A stretch of DNA of 64,000 bases from Populus alba (GCF_005239225.2 NC_133286.1:21342572-21406571), one strand, 5' to 3'; positions 45,147-57,834 are shown, counted from the stretch's first letter. Program-made: numbers and translations. The notes: generated from the letters alone by a model not told the origin.

Positions 45147-45909
45147 GATAGCTTATTTGATTAGCAAGAGTCGTTGCTGTCAACTTATCAGGAATCTGCA
45201 GTTTTTATGCTTTGGTGTTTTCTTAATTGTTATGACTTTGCAAGATTTGCACTGTTGTTGCTGAAAGTTAATGATATTTTTCTTTCTTTCTGCTCCCTGC
45301 TCAAAGTAATTTGGAAGAGGACAAAAGTTCTTACAGACCAATAAAAAAGAAAGGTCAAGATTTCCTCCATGCATACAAAAAGCAGCAAAGAGCATACTTC
45401 TCAAAAAATAAATAAAAAATAGAGAGTTTATTTCATCACTTTGTTTAATCCAGACCAGACTAGCAAGATCTTAGAATTTTCCCCCCACTAGAATCTGAAT
45501 GGATATATCAAACTGCACGAGTACAAAATGTATCACACTTCAAAACAAATTGAATATAAGTTTATAACACAAGAACATATTTAACAAATTCTTATAGCAA
45601 AAATTCCCAGCCTTCGCATCACCGTACAGCAAATATCCAATTGCATAAAAGACCATAATCTTGGGCCAATTTTTCTGACAATTGATGATAAGAGCAAGCC
45701 AAGCTGAAGGATCTCCATAGAAGTCCCAGAAAATCCTGACAGGCCATTTGTTAAGATGCATGTCAAAAAGAAATCAATCTAAAAGAAAATATGAAAAATC
45801 AAACTCTGTAATTACTATTTATAACACAAAATGAAAGCAAAAACTATTTGTAGTACCTTCAGCGAAAGAAGAGAATGGACACTTGTCCAGTGTTTGGTTC
45901 AGTTGATCT
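45147..45909 (-). other. 3' flank of LRR remnant
   Basis: 45600-45770 resembles 48440-48600 (shared GCCAAGC(T/A)TGCTGAAG-like block on the plus strand), so both are copies of the same downstream region of tandem NBS-LRR genes. No independent gene is seen. Confidence 0.45.
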
Positions 45910-46975
45910 TCATTTCGGGAAAGTGAGAAATCTTGTGCCAATCTTCGCTCCCCTGTATCCCTTGTACACCTTTTTTTCCAGTAAAGGACATCTCCCGATC
46001 ACAAGAGAAGAAAGGGAGGATGGGAGCCCCTCTTCAGGCATGGACTGGAGCTGAGGGCATCCATAGATTGTCAATTCTCTAAGAGAGGTGAGGAGTCGAA
46101 GCACCTTGAAGTCCAGAGATTTTAGTTTAGGGAGACTGCGTATTGTAAGAGATTTCAGAGTAGAGGGCAGCAGCGTCTCCTCAGGGAAGGATTCCAGATC
46201 ATTGTACCTACCAAAAGTGAAGTATGAAAGAGAAGGGAGATTTTGCAAATCCCATTGCATGCGACCAGCAATGAGTTTCTTGCAACCTATAACATAAAGT
46301 GTTTGTAATTTAGAGGAAAAAACCTCAATTGGAAATGACTCAACTTCTGGACAACTCCCTAATATTTTGAAATTCACAAGGGAATGCATCCTCTCAGGCA
46401 ATGACTTCAAATTCAAGTAGAAACTAAAATGAAGCTCTGTCAATTTTGGTGATCCTTCTTTGTTAAAAGATACTAAACTAGGGAACTTACTGATACTAAG
46501 AAATCCCAACTTTGGGAACAACTCTAATGGGAAGCACTCAATCTCAAGCCGCTGACATTCCCAAATCTCAAGTTTTGTTAAAGAAGGAAGGTGAGTGGAC
46601 AGGGCCTTCGTTAGGCTGGGGCATCTACGTATGCAGAGCTCTTGCAGGAAAGAAGAGTCTCCTATCCAATTTGGAAATCTCATTTCCCGATAGCCATAAA
46701 CGGAGAGCCTTTTTAAATTTACACGTGGCTGTAGTTTTTCAAGTACTTGTTCTTGCAAAGAATCATTCCAGCTTAATTCCAACTTCTTGAGATGCTCATT
46801 ACCCTTCAAAACGACTTCCAAAGCATCTGAAGCATCAGTGACATTTTGAAGATTCCTTACACAAAGTTTTCCACGCATATGCTGAAGCTCCCCTAACTCT
46901 TCAATACCACACCCATTCTGCTTTCCCACAACAAAAATCAGTTAGTTTTCGAAGCTTTCTTGATTCATCTAGGAA
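45910..46975 (-). pseudogene. NBS-LRR remnant: LRR region only
   Basis: A 339-codon frame (45910-46929) holding about 12 leucine-rich repeats of the CNL RPP13-like/RGA type: LQNVTDASDALEVVLKGNEH, VLEKLQPRVNLKRLSVYGYR, FPNWIGDSSFLQELCI, several CPSL/CPEV repeats, then SFPEETLLPSTLKSLTI and a QSMPEEGLPSSL repeat near the end. Upstream, 46930-46975 codes the preceding RKLRKLTDF block but one base out of frame. No CC or NBS sequence precedes it in the next 2.7 kb. It is a sister of the interrupted gene at 49691-57834 and was probably truncated by unequal exchange or deletion. Confidence 0.87.
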
Positions 46976-49690
46976 AATAATTTGTATGGATCCTTACATG
47001 CATAATATTTCTTCCTTGAAAAAAATGAAGGATGGCCTGATTGAGGAGCCAGATCGTGGGAAGAGGATATGGCCTTAGATCACAGTCAAGTTCATTAACA
47101 GCTTATTACTCTTGAGAATAGTTTCAAAACCATGAAGTTGTGCCACTTCACCACAAGCTGATCTGCATCGATTGGCACTTGAAAAAGAGAATTTAACTTT
47201 ATGATAGCATCAATATCTGTACAAGCTATAATGGTAGATTACTGATCAAAGGAATTCAAAAGATGATAATCCAACGTATGAGAGCAGATACAGAAGAGTT
47301 GTAATCCACGACATTTTTCGTGTTTGCAAATCAAATGTGAATGGGAAGAGTATTTCTATGTGTTCATGGATTCCAATCCGAGTTAAGATACAAAATTCCA
47401 ATAAGTAACTAAAGCCCTGATCTAACTTGGATAGATCATTGATTCTTGTTGCCGCATCTGCTTGGTCATCCCTTGAGGGCTTGGCATCTCCTCTTCTGGA
47501 CAGTAGCTGATGTTTGCTGTGACCAAGGAATATCTCTCCTCCAAGTGTTGAGATTTGTTTTTACAAATTTCCGGCGAGAAACAGAAGTTTGCTGTAATCA
47601 GTAATCTTAAGCAGTCTTCCAAGCTTGGCTTGTGCAATGCTTTCATTTTGACATGGTGAGACTCGAAATGAATGTGCATTTGTAAAATTGATCGTTCCTC
47701 TTCTCCTCAAGAAACTACATAGAGGAAAAAATACAGAAAAAGTGAACTCATAAGGTAAAAGAATATGATGTAAAGTTTATGATGAGCAGACTACAAAATG
47801 GAAAACAAGTTTTGGCCCCTGTACCTTCAATGGACATTGAAATCTTTTTGCAACCAAGGAAAAGAAATGAAACTGATCTGTGTTATTAAATCGAGCCTTT
47901 GAAGTTCCCATCCTTAAAAGGTAGTTCATGAAAGGTGAAACAGGCAGAACGCTGTTACATTATCAGTCCAACAATGTAGTTGTAAGAATCCTGCTGAGGA
48001 ATATTGACCAAATTTGCTTATAAAGGGTTTTTTTTTTTGTCATACTAAGTTCTATGGAAATGTTGGAACTCTCAAAGACAGGGTGGAGGGATTAGAGGCA
48101 TTCTTAGAAAGTGAAGGCAGGAGGCAGCTCACGAAGGCTCACCCTCCTGGAAAATACTGGCTAGAATTTATTTCAATAAGAATCAACATAAGAGAATCTT
48201 CATAGCCCCTTGTCGGAAAATCCAGTCATATCAGCATCCAGGCCATAACGCAAAAGCAACATTCATAGCATCATCTGGGGAAAGAGTTCAAAATTCAGTT
48301 ATATGAACACTAATCTTAATCAAATAGCAAAGCGATTCCTCAATGAACAAAATAAACACAGTTCTACGTTATATAAGCAGATAAGATGATCATTGAGAGT
48401 TTTAGCATCTCTGAAGAAAGCAAATGGCTTTGATGCACTGTTACCTTTATGGCAGAAAAAGGACTATTTAGGATAATACCAAGCCATGCTGAAGTATCCC
48501 CACAGAAAATACTGGCAGCCCACCTAAGAAGGTAAATGTAATAAAAAAATTTGCCTGAAACACAATAATCCAGCAATCAAGTCTGGTAAACAAGGAAATG
48601 TCACAGTTCACCATATAAAATGTTCTTTGAGCAGCACATTCAATATATATATATATATAGCTGCATATAGGAATACAAGATCGAAATACAAAGTCAAGAA
48701 CAAGTACAAAATAATGACCCAGCAATTTAGATCAAGGCAGACCAAGCTTACTTGAGCAGAGACAGTTTGCACTATTAGACAACTAGGAAAATTCCAACGA
48801 TGCACACGAGGGTCCCTGCTTTCCTAAAATACACTCGATTTGAAGTTCAAAAGGAATATAGTTTCACATTTGAAAGTATGAAAGCATACGCAAGCTTCCT
48901 TCTCCTCGTTGCTCTTTTGGACCAGAACCCCTTCCGAGACATGCCAAGCTTTGCAAAATTAAAAGTATATATGCAAGTCCTTCTGGAAGGTGCTTGGGAA
49001 GATAGTACCCAACAGAATAGAAAATAACCCTAGTCATCTGTAGATGCAATATATCAGAAAAAACCAAGTAGAGATCAGAGAAACTCTTGAACCAAATCAG
49101 AGAGTTCTGCAAATACTTTGAGTTTCAACGTTTGATGCTTAAATCAATGCAAGGATACAGAACAACGGATGATAATAACAACATCAAGAAAAATGGATGG
49201 CTATGCAAAGCAGAGTACATAGACCACTTGAACCTTTTGTGTGCTGATAAGTTGTTTTATTTCCCATTTATAGTTGTGAAGTAGTTCTTCAGACCGCCTA
49301 GAAACCCAACAAATAGGCAATGAACAAGGTGATAAAATCATTTGTGGTAAAAGTACATTGATTCTTTCAATGACAACAAAAGCAATTAAGGATTGATCTT
49401 AAGAAAATTAAATGCAAACATGATAATACAGGATGTTATGTGAATAATATGTTCTTTTCATGCATCGAGTACAAGCAATAACAATCAGTTGAATTTTCTT
49501 GGGGCCAACATTTTAGTTATCCTAGATTCATAGCCGATATTGACACTTGTAATTTGGATTGAAGAACAAAAGGATCAAAATCCTGCTTGTAAATTGCAGT
49601 AAATTAATAACAAAATGTACTCTGAAATAGTGATTAATCACTTGCTAAAAGGTAAATAACTTAAAAATAGCAATACCTCATCAAGTTGGA
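46976..49690 (-). other. decayed region between the two NBS-LRR loci
   Basis: Downstream sequence of the interrupted NBS-LRR gene, probably including spliced 3' UTR. 48440-48600 matches the downstream region of the 45910-46975 remnant. Short frames (47422-47679, 48014-48205, 48800-49027) are not recognised. The NBS part expected before 46975 is not found. Confidence 0.5.
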
Positions 49691-50612
49691 TTAAATTGAT
49701 TTTCTTCCTGATGTCATAAATTCTGGATCTCTGATGTATTTTGGGAACTTCCTCAGCTTCCCTTCACACTCCTTTTCCAGCAAAGGACATTGCCAGATAA
49801 TTAGAGAAGAAATGGAGGGGGGCAGCCCCTCTTCTGGCATGGAAACCTCCATGCAGTTCATAATTATCAACTCTCTAAGATGAGGTGTTGAAGTCCCTTG
49901 TAGTTAAGAGATTTCAGATTTTTATGTGTCCTGATTTCAAGATGGGTAAGGCTTGAGGGCAGTAGCGTCTCCTCAGGGAAGCACTCCAAAACATCATTGT
50001 CTGCAATTGAAAATCTTGAAAGAACATGGAGTGATTGTAAATCCCATTGTGCGCGGCCTGCAATGAGTTTGTCGCAACCCCAAATAGCAAGTCCTTTAAG
50101 TTTGGAGGGCAAACCCCCTACTGGAAATGACTCGACTTTCGGACAATGAAATATGGACAATTTCTCAAGGGAAGGTAGAAGTGAATGCATATTCTCAGGC
50201 AATGACTTCAAATTTGAACAACTCCACAACTGAAACTCTTTCAAATTTGGGGCAAGGGGCATTCCTTTGCTGAAAGATACTAAATTAGGACAACTACCAA
50301 TAGTAAGAGATTCTAATTTAGGGAACAACTCTAATGGGAAAAACTCGATCTCAAACTGCTCACATGCCCTGATATCAAGTTTGGTTAAAGAAGGAAAGTG
50401 AGTAAAGAGGGCCTTCTTCAGGTTGGGGCAGCTTCTGATGTAAAGCTCTTGGAGGAGAGGAAGAGAGGAGTTCCCAACCCAATCTGGAAATCTTGTACCT
50501 CCATACCCATTAATGGTGAGAATTTTGACATTCACAGGAGGTTGTAGCTGCTCAAGTACCTTTTCATGGACGAGTGGATTATCCATATCACAATCCCATA
50601 CTAACTCCAACT
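49691..50612 (-). pseudogene. NBS-LRR gene, 3' part (LRRs) beyond the copia insertion
   Basis: Continues the reading frame of 55624-57834: removing the transposon and one copy of CAACT joins ...HLEKL to ELVWDCDMDNP in frame. It encodes about 10 LRRs (VLEQLQPPVNVKILTINGYG, FPDWVGNSS, LPENMHSLLPSLEKLSIFHC, CFPEETLLPSSL). Near 49878-49884 a small deletion shifts the frame, giving a stop at 49867. The normal C-terminus continues out of frame (SMPEEGLPPSISSLIIWQC, KFPKYIRDPEF) to TAA at 49691-49693. So the gene has a second lesion independent of the transposon. Without both, it would encode about 1,040 residues. Confidence 0.88.
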
Positions 50613-51031
50613 TGTTGAAGCTTGGTACCTAAGCTAGCAGAAGCAGAAGACTTAGCAGTAATTCACTGCTGCATTATTTCTTTGTTTTTAGCTGAGACTA
50701 TTATCTAGTGTAGGATATGTTTTTGATTTCTTTGTTAAGATTATCTAGGATAGAATTAACTTGTAATCATCTCCTTAAATAAAGGAGAAGAAGGCAGGCA
50801 CGTTTCTAGTTATTGTTTTCCATTCAAATTCTGTTTCTTTCCCTTTATAAATAAAGACTTGGGATGGCAGTAACCAACAACTCAATTCTGCTCTTTGTTC
50901 TTTATATTTGATAATCAAAGCTCTGTGTTTTACTTAAGCATTTGTTCTTCTCAATCGTGAACTAAGTTCACTGTTCTTTTCTTTCATCAGTAAATGCAGG
51001 GCAGCCTTTTATAGTTCTTTACATTTCAACA
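50613..51031 (+). repeat. copia 5' LTR
   Basis: Starts TGTTGAAGC and ends TTTCAACA, the two ends being inverted repeats. A TATAAATAAAG at about 50846 is a candidate TATA box. I found no difference from 55205-55623. Confidence 0.95.
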
Positions 51032-51033
51032 AT

Positions 51034-51045
51034 TGGTATCAGAGC
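51034..51045 (+). other. copia primer binding site, tRNA-iMet
   Basis: TGGTATCAGAGC two bases after the LTR end, the standard initiator-methionine tRNA complement used by copia elements. Confidence 0.93.
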
Positions 51046-51172
51046 TCTTTTTTGATCTTTGAAGGGATTCTTTGTGAGTGAGAAACACGAGAGTACTGTG
51101 AGGATAAAATCAAAGTTTTACTTTGAGGGCTGGTGAGTGATACACGAGAGATTGAGTGAGTTTTTTAAAGCA

Positions 51173-54100
51173 ATGGATTCTGCAAATTTTCCAGCAAAAA
51201 CACCATTGTTTGCACGGCAGAATTTTGGGGTGTGGGCTGTGAAAATGGAAACCTATCTCAAAGCTCTTGATTTATGGGAGATAGTGGAAAGTGATAGGCA
51301 ACCTACTCCTCTAGGTAACAATCCCACAATTGCTCAAATGAAGTTTTTTAATGAAGAAAAGGCAAAGAGATTCAAAGCTCTTTCTTGTCTTCATAATTCA
51401 GTAAGTGAAGACATCTTCACGAGGATCATGGCATGCAAATCTGCCAAGGAAACATGGGATAAATTAAAAGCAGAGTTCCATGGTGATGAGAAATCAAGAA
51501 GGATGCAGATTCTGAATCTGAGAAGACAATTCGAAGGTCTGAAGATGAAAGAAAATGAGAGCATCAAAGATTTCTCTTCTCAAATTTCAACACTTGTGAA
51601 TCAAGTAAGACTCTTGGGAGAAGATTTTCCAGATTCAAGAATTGTAGAGAAAGTTCTGGTGAGTTTGCCAGAAAAATTTGAACATAAAATTTGTTCTTTA
51701 GAAGATTCTAAAGATTTTTCTGAGATAAGCCTGCAAGAATTGGTGAATGCATTGCAAGCTGTGGAGCAAAGGCAAGCATATAGACAAGAAGGATCAAGTG
51801 AAGGAGCCCTTGTTGCAGTTTACAAGGATAAGGGTCGGGCTAAGAACATCTTCAGAAATAATCAAGAAGGAAAAAGAGAAAAAGGAAGAGACTGGAAATC
51901 TGCTAACTGGCAACAGAACAACAATAACAGTTTCATGAGGGGGAAAGAGAAGAAAGAAAGTTTTCCTGCTTGCAAATACTGTCAGAAAACCAATCATCTT
52001 GAAGCCTGGTGTTGGCTCAAGAATGCTCAATGTCGAAAATGCAAGCAATTTGGTCACATTCAAAGATTCTGCAAAAATAGAACAGAAACTGAACAACAAG
52101 CACAAGTAGCCGATTGTTCAGAAGTCAAAGAAGAACTTCTATTCATGGTCACAGTTCAGGACATATGTAATTCAGCAGAGACAAAGGACTCATCATGGCT
52201 CATTGATAGCGGCTGCACTAATCATATGACAGCAGACTTAAGCTTATTCAGAGACTTGGATAGAAGCTACTTGTCTAAAGTCAGAATTGGCAATGGAGAC
52301 TGTGTGAAAGTTGAAGGAAAAGGAGCAATTGCAGTAGAAACACTGTCAGGTACAAAAATTCTTAAAAATGTTCTTTATGTACCTAAGATCAACCAAAATC
52401 TAGTTAGTGTGGGTCAATTGATTGAATCTGGATATTCAATAGTTTTTAATGATGGAGTGTGTGACATTAAAGATAGAAATGGAATGCTTTTACTGTCTGC
52501 AAAAATGATGAACCGAAGCTTTAATGTAAATTGGAGTGAAGTGTGTTTAAGTGCTAATACTTATGAGTGCAAGGAATCTGTTCTTTGGCACAAACGGCTG
52601 GGACACTTCAATTATGCTACTTTAAAAAGAATGGCTGATCAGCAGATGGCTTATGGATTGCCAAATATACAGGAGCAGCAAACTATATGTGAGGCTTGTC
52701 AGCTGGGAAAACAAACTAGAACTGTTTTTCCAGAAAATGCATACAGGGCAGTATTCTAAACTTCAACTTGTACACACAGATGTGTGTGGACCTATGCACA
52801 ATGAATCATTAAATGGTTCAAAGTACTTTCTTCTGTTTATTGATGATTTTAGCAGGTATTGCTGGGTTTATTTTCTAAAATCCAAAGCTGATGTGTTTGC
52901 TGAGTTTGTTAAGTTCAAGGCAGCAGTTGAACTAGAAACAGGAAGCAAATTGAAGACTTTGAGATCTGACAATGGAGGAGAGTATACCTCTCGACAATTT
53001 GAAGCATACCTTGCTAAAGAAGGGATTAAACACCAGCTGACTGTTCCCTACACACCACAGCAGAATGGTGTAAGTGAAAGAAGAAACCGAACATTGATGG
53101 AGATGGCTAGATGCTTGCTCTATGAGAAGAAGTTGCCATTGAATTTCTGGGCAGAAGCAGTAAAACACAGCAGCATACCTTATAAACCGAATGGCTTCAA
53201 GAGTTTTTGGCAGATAAAACTCCTTATGAACTCTGGTATGATTTTAAACCCAGTATTGATCATTTAAAAGTATTTGGAAGTATCTGTTATGTTCTGAAAC
53301 CTGAAGTCAGAAGAAGGAAACTTGATCAAAAGGCTGATATAGGGATTCTTATAGGCTATAGTACAAATTCTAAAGCTTATAAAATCTATGATTTGAATGT
53401 TAACAAAAGTGGTGGTTGCTAGAGATGTCAAAGTTGTAGAAAATGCAGCTTGGAACTGGAAAAATTCATCAAATGCAGGATCAAACCAGATGCAACAAGA
53501 TGACCTGGATGCTACAAACATGACTGATCAACAAACAGATGTTGCTGGGAATATTGAGCAACAAGATGAGTTGGATGCTGCAGAAAATAGTGATGATCAA
53601 CCAGTAAGAGGAACAAGAACTCTATCAGATATCTATAGCAGGTGCAATGTAGCTGAGGCAGAACCAGTAAATGTTGAAGAAGCTATGAACTCTCAAGTTT
53701 GGATAGCAGCAGCAATGAAGGAGGAGCTTGCAATGATAGACAAGAATCAAACATGGATGCTAGTTGACAGACCAGCTCATAAGAAGGTGATTGGAGTGAA
53801 ATGGATTTTCAAAACAAAAGTAAATGCAGATGGAAAGATCAACAAGCATAAGGCCAGACTTGTAGTGAAAGGATATTCACAAGAGGCAGGGATCGACTTC
53901 ACAGAAACTTTTGCTCCAGTTTCCAGACATGAAACAATGAAACTCCTGCTTGCTCTAGCAGCACACAAAACGGTTGGTATATATTTCAATTGGATGTTAA
54001 ATCTGCATTTTTGAATGGGGTGCTAGATGAAGAGATTTATGTTGAGCAGCCTGCTGGTTTTGAAAAATCTAATTCAACAAACAAGGTTTATTTACTGAAG

Positions 54101-55210
54101 AAAGCATTGTATGGATTGAAACAAGCTCCTAGAACTTGGTATAGCAGGTTGGATAATCATCTCTTAAGCTTGGGATTTAACAGGAGCATGAATGAGGTAA
54201 CTTTATATGTGAAGCATGCTGCTGGACATAAACTAATTGTATCAGTTTATGTTGATGATTTACTAATCATAGGGGATAAGGAGCAGCTTGTAGAGGAATT
54301 CAAAACCAATATGAAAGACATGTTTGAGATGAATGAACTTGGTTTGTTGACTTATTTTTTAGGAATGGAAGTAACTCAAACTGATCAAGGTTATTTTCTT
54401 TGTCAACAACGTTTTTCTTTGAAAATACTGGACAGTTTTGCAATGAACAATTGCAAGCCAGTAAGCACTCCTATGATACAGGGGCAGAAACTAATGAAAG
54501 AGGATGGCTCACCAAAAGCTGATGGGAAAATCTACAGGAGTCTAATTGGGAATTTGCTGTATTTAGCAGCCACACGTCCTGACATTCAATTTGCTGTGAA
54601 TTATCTTTCCAGGTTCATGCAAGAGCCAAGTCAAAATCACTTTGTGGCAGCTAAGAGAGTATTAAGATATCTAAGAGGGACTGCAGGTTTTGGCATACAC
54701 TTTGTGAAGTCCAGCTCAATTAATCTTGTTGGTTTTTCAGACAGTGATTGGGGAGGAAGTGATGAAGGAATGATGAGCACATCAGGCTACTGTTTTGGTG
54801 TGGGAAAGAGTATGTTTTGCTGGAATTCAAAGAAACAATCGGTGGTGGCACATTCTACTGCAGAAGCCGAATATATAGCTGCTTATGTAGCAGCAAAACA
54901 ACTGATATGGCTGAGGAAGATGCTAAGTGACTTAGACTGCAATCAACACAATCCCACAACATTGTTTTGTGACAATACATCAGCTATAGCCATTTCTAAA
55001 AACTCTGTCTTCCATGATAAAACCAAGCACATGAAGATCAAGTTTCATGCAATCAGGCAGTTTCAACAAGAAGGAGAACTGGAACTGTGCTACTGCACTT
55101 CTGAAGATCAACTAGCAGATTTTTTCACCAAACCGTTGGGTAAAACCAGGTTTGAAGATCTAAGGGCAAGAATTGGAATGACTAGCTTTGGAACCAAGGA
55201 GGAGTGTTGA
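51173..55210 (+). pseudogene. copia gag-pol, about five frameshifts
   Basis: ATG at 51173. The first frame runs to 52759: gag with two CX2CX4HX4C knuckles (CKYCQKTNHLEAWC and CRKCKQFGHIQRFC), protease WLIDSG, and the integrase HHCC zinc region (LWHKRLGHFNYA...CEACQLGK). Coding continues in other frames: 52760-53165 integrase core ([27 protein letters not shown]), 53207-53422, 53423-53985 reverse transcriptase start (WIFKTKVNADGK, ARLVVKGYSQ), and 53990-55210 the rest of RT with YVDDLL and RNase H (SDSDWGG, AEAEYIA). Shifts lie near 52750, 53167 (A run), 53205 (T run), 53404 (A run) and 53985. All domains are present, so loss is by small indels only. The stop TGA is supplied by the 3' LTR start. 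Confidence 0.9.
55194..55204 (+). other. copia polypurine tract
   Basis: Purine-rich CAAGGAGGAG immediately before the 3' LTR; it also codes the last residues of RNase H. Confidence 0.75.
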
Positions 55211-55623
55211 AGCTTGGTACCTAAGCTAGCAGAAGCAGAAGACTTAGCAGTAATTCACTGCTGCATTATTTCTTTGTTTTTAGCTGAGACTATTATCTAG
55301 TGTAGGATATGTTTTTGATTTCTTTGTTAAGATTATCTAGGATAGAATTAACTTGTAATCATCTCCTTAAATAAAGGAGAAGAAGGCAGGCACGTTTCTA
55401 GTTATTGTTTTCCATTCAAATTCTGTTTCTTTCCCTTTATAAATAAAGACTTGGGATGGCAGTAACCAACAACTCAATTCTGCTCTTTGTTCTTTATATT
55501 TGATAATCAAAGCTCTGTGTTTTACTTAAGCATTTGTTCTTCTCAATCGTGAACTAAGTTCACTGTTCTTTTCTTTCATCAGTAAATGCAGGGCAGCCTT
55601 TTATAGTTCTTTACATTTCAACA
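55205..55623 (+). repeat. copia 3' LTR
   Basis: 419 bp, same length and apparently same sequence as the 5' LTR; followed by the CAACT target duplication. Confidence 0.95.
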
Positions 55624-57834
55624 CAACTTCTCAAGATGTTCTTTACCCTTCAAATTCGCTTCAAAAGAATCTCGAGCATCTGTGACATTTTGAAGATTCC
55701 AAATAGAAAGATCACCAGATAGATGCTGAAGCTTTCCCAACTCTTTAATGTTAGAGCCACTTTGTTTTCCGATAAAGAAATCAGTTAATTTTCGAAGCTT
55801 TGTTAGTTTCCCCATTTGCAGTGGCATCTCTGGCAATTTTGTGTGTTGAAGATCAAGATGACGCAAGTTGATCAAGCTTCTCATGTTAGCTGGCAACTCA
55901 ACAAGCTTAACACAAAAGTGCAAGTTCAAAATTTCCAAATTATACAGACTGCACATTGATTCAGGGAGCCTTGTAATCTTTGTACGAGAGAGATCAAGAT
56001 ACCGTAAATGCTTCAAGTTGCAAATTGAATTAGGCAACACAGATATATCATGAAAGGGGTGCAAAGATAGCACTCTGAGGCACTTGAGTGCAGGCAATAA
56101 ATTACATATTACCTCAACTTGTTGTATCATGTGTTGAGGCCAACCATTGGGACATAGCAAGGTGCGCAGCAATTGGGGGTTCTTGATCGCCTTGAATGTC
56201 TGATAAGAGTCATCTTTTGTTGCTCTGTATGATAAATGGCGAGTCCTTTCAGTAGTCTTGCTTGAATCATCACCTTCTAGCCTGAAGCAAAAATCTCCGG
56301 ATGCAAATCTAGCTAAATCATTAATGAGGTCATGCATTATGAATAATGATGAACTGAGACTTGATTGCTGAAAAAATGACCTTGCCACAAGCTCATTGAA
56401 GTACTCATAGCCTATTTCTTCCATCTCATTATTTCTTCTGGGTTCCACCAAAAAGCCTTCTGCCATCCATAAAAGGACTATCTCCTCCCTTGTGAATTTA
56501 TAACCCTTCGGAATTATCGCGCAGTAAGAAAAGCATCGTTTTAAATGAGATGGGAGATAATGATAACTCAGCCGCAGAGGTGACAGAATGTTGTCATTTG
56601 GCAATTCCCAAAAATTGCTCTTTAATATCTTCATCCACTCATTCATAGCTCTTTTGGAGCACAGGAGACTCCCAAGTGTTTTTGCAGCCAAAGGCAGGCC
56701 GTTGCACTTCCTCGCTATCTGTCTGCCAATTAATTCCAGCTCTGGATGGGCAGTGAAATCTCCACCATCAAATGCATATTTTGACAACACCAGCCAACAA
56801 TCATCGTCAGATAACTTCTTTAAATGATGAGTTGAAACAGAAGAAATGATTGATGCTACGTTTTCATTGCGCGTTGTAACGATAATTTTACTTCCCTGTC
56901 TCACGGACATGAAAGGTTTCAGTAAAAATTCCCACTGAGATTGGTTATCGCTCCAAACATCGTCTAGAACAAGCGATAGTTTGTTCCCTGACAATTTCTT
57001 CTCTAGCTCGCAATGGAGTTGATCTTCAGTCATGTTGTCACAGTTCATCGAACCAACCCCCTTCAGAATATCTTTTGTTACTTTGAGAACATCGAATTCT
57101 TCCGAAACATAAACCCAGGCTTTTAGATCAAACGAGCTCTTCTGGCTTCTGTCGTTGGAAACAACAATTTCTTTATAGAGAAGCTGAGCAAGGGTGGTTT
57201 TACCAACCCCTCCCATACCCACTATCGAAATCACATCTAGGTGCCTGCCTTTTGTATCATCTGATAGCAGCAACTTCATTATGGCCTCTTTTTCAGCATC
57301 CCTTCCATAAACTCCAGATTCATCTATCAGAGAAGAAGTCGGTGTTATCCGCGACGATGGTTTCTCCCCAATGCGCTCTATCAGACCAAGAACATCCTTT
57401 TGTCCCACTAACTCTTCTAAACTTCGAAGGATCTTTGCCAACTCTATTTGCACCTCTCTCACCCCCTTTCTACATGGATTAAGAGAAGCGAGAAAACTTC
57501 GAAGCTGATCCGTGCAGGTCTGACTTCGAGATTCACCTTCCAACTTCAACCGCAAAACTTTATAAGCAATCTCATCCAAGAAGTCATCAGCTTGATAGAC
57601 AGCATCCTTAAGCTCATCAAGCCACTCTTTCACAGCTGCATCAGTGATCTGCTTCTCCTCTGCGTCATTGAGCAGTTTACTAACAGACCTCATCCTTGCC
57701 TTCAACTTCTTCAATTCTTCATCATCGATTTTTTGGCTCTTGAAGAAATCCCTAACCGCAGGAGAAACTATCCTCTCCATCAAAACTTCAAGGACTGCAG
57801 CAAGAATTGATTCTCCAATCACTGCGAGAGCCAT
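55618..57834 (-). pseudogene. CC-NBS-LRR resistance gene, 5' part, cut by copia
   Basis: A 738-codon intronless frame from ATG at 57834. The coiled-coil (Rx-type) domain is residues 1-~160 with an EDVID-like QADDFLDEIAY. The NB-ARC has P-loop GMGGVGKTT (206-214), RNBS-A, kinase-2 LVLDDVW (298-304), RNBS-B GSKIIVTTR, GLPL (379-382), RNBS-D CFSYCAI and MHDL (500-503), all intact. LRRs start at about 590. CNL proteins sense pathogen effectors in the cytosol and trigger immunity through ATP/ADP exchange and oligomerisation. The frame enters the copia 3' LTR (last codon Cys, then TGA at 55618-55620), so about 300 C-terminal residues are cut off. Motifs suggest an RPP13-like/RGA-type CNL; the insertion looks recent as no other lesion is seen in this part. 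Confidence 0.93.

Larger units (their letters stand above)
50613..55623 (+). mobile_element. Ty1/copia retrotransposon inserted in the NBS-LRR gene
   Basis: 5,011 bp, with 419-bp LTRs at 50613-51031 and 55205-55623 that appear identical, and exact 5-bp duplication CAACT at 50608-50612 and 55624-55628. It has a tRNA-iMet primer site and a polypurine tract. It encodes the copia order gag, protease, integrase, reverse transcriptase, RNase H, but the frame is broken about five times. It lies antisense to the host gene. Its terminal TGTTGA stops the host frame after one extra codon. Confidence 0.97.
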
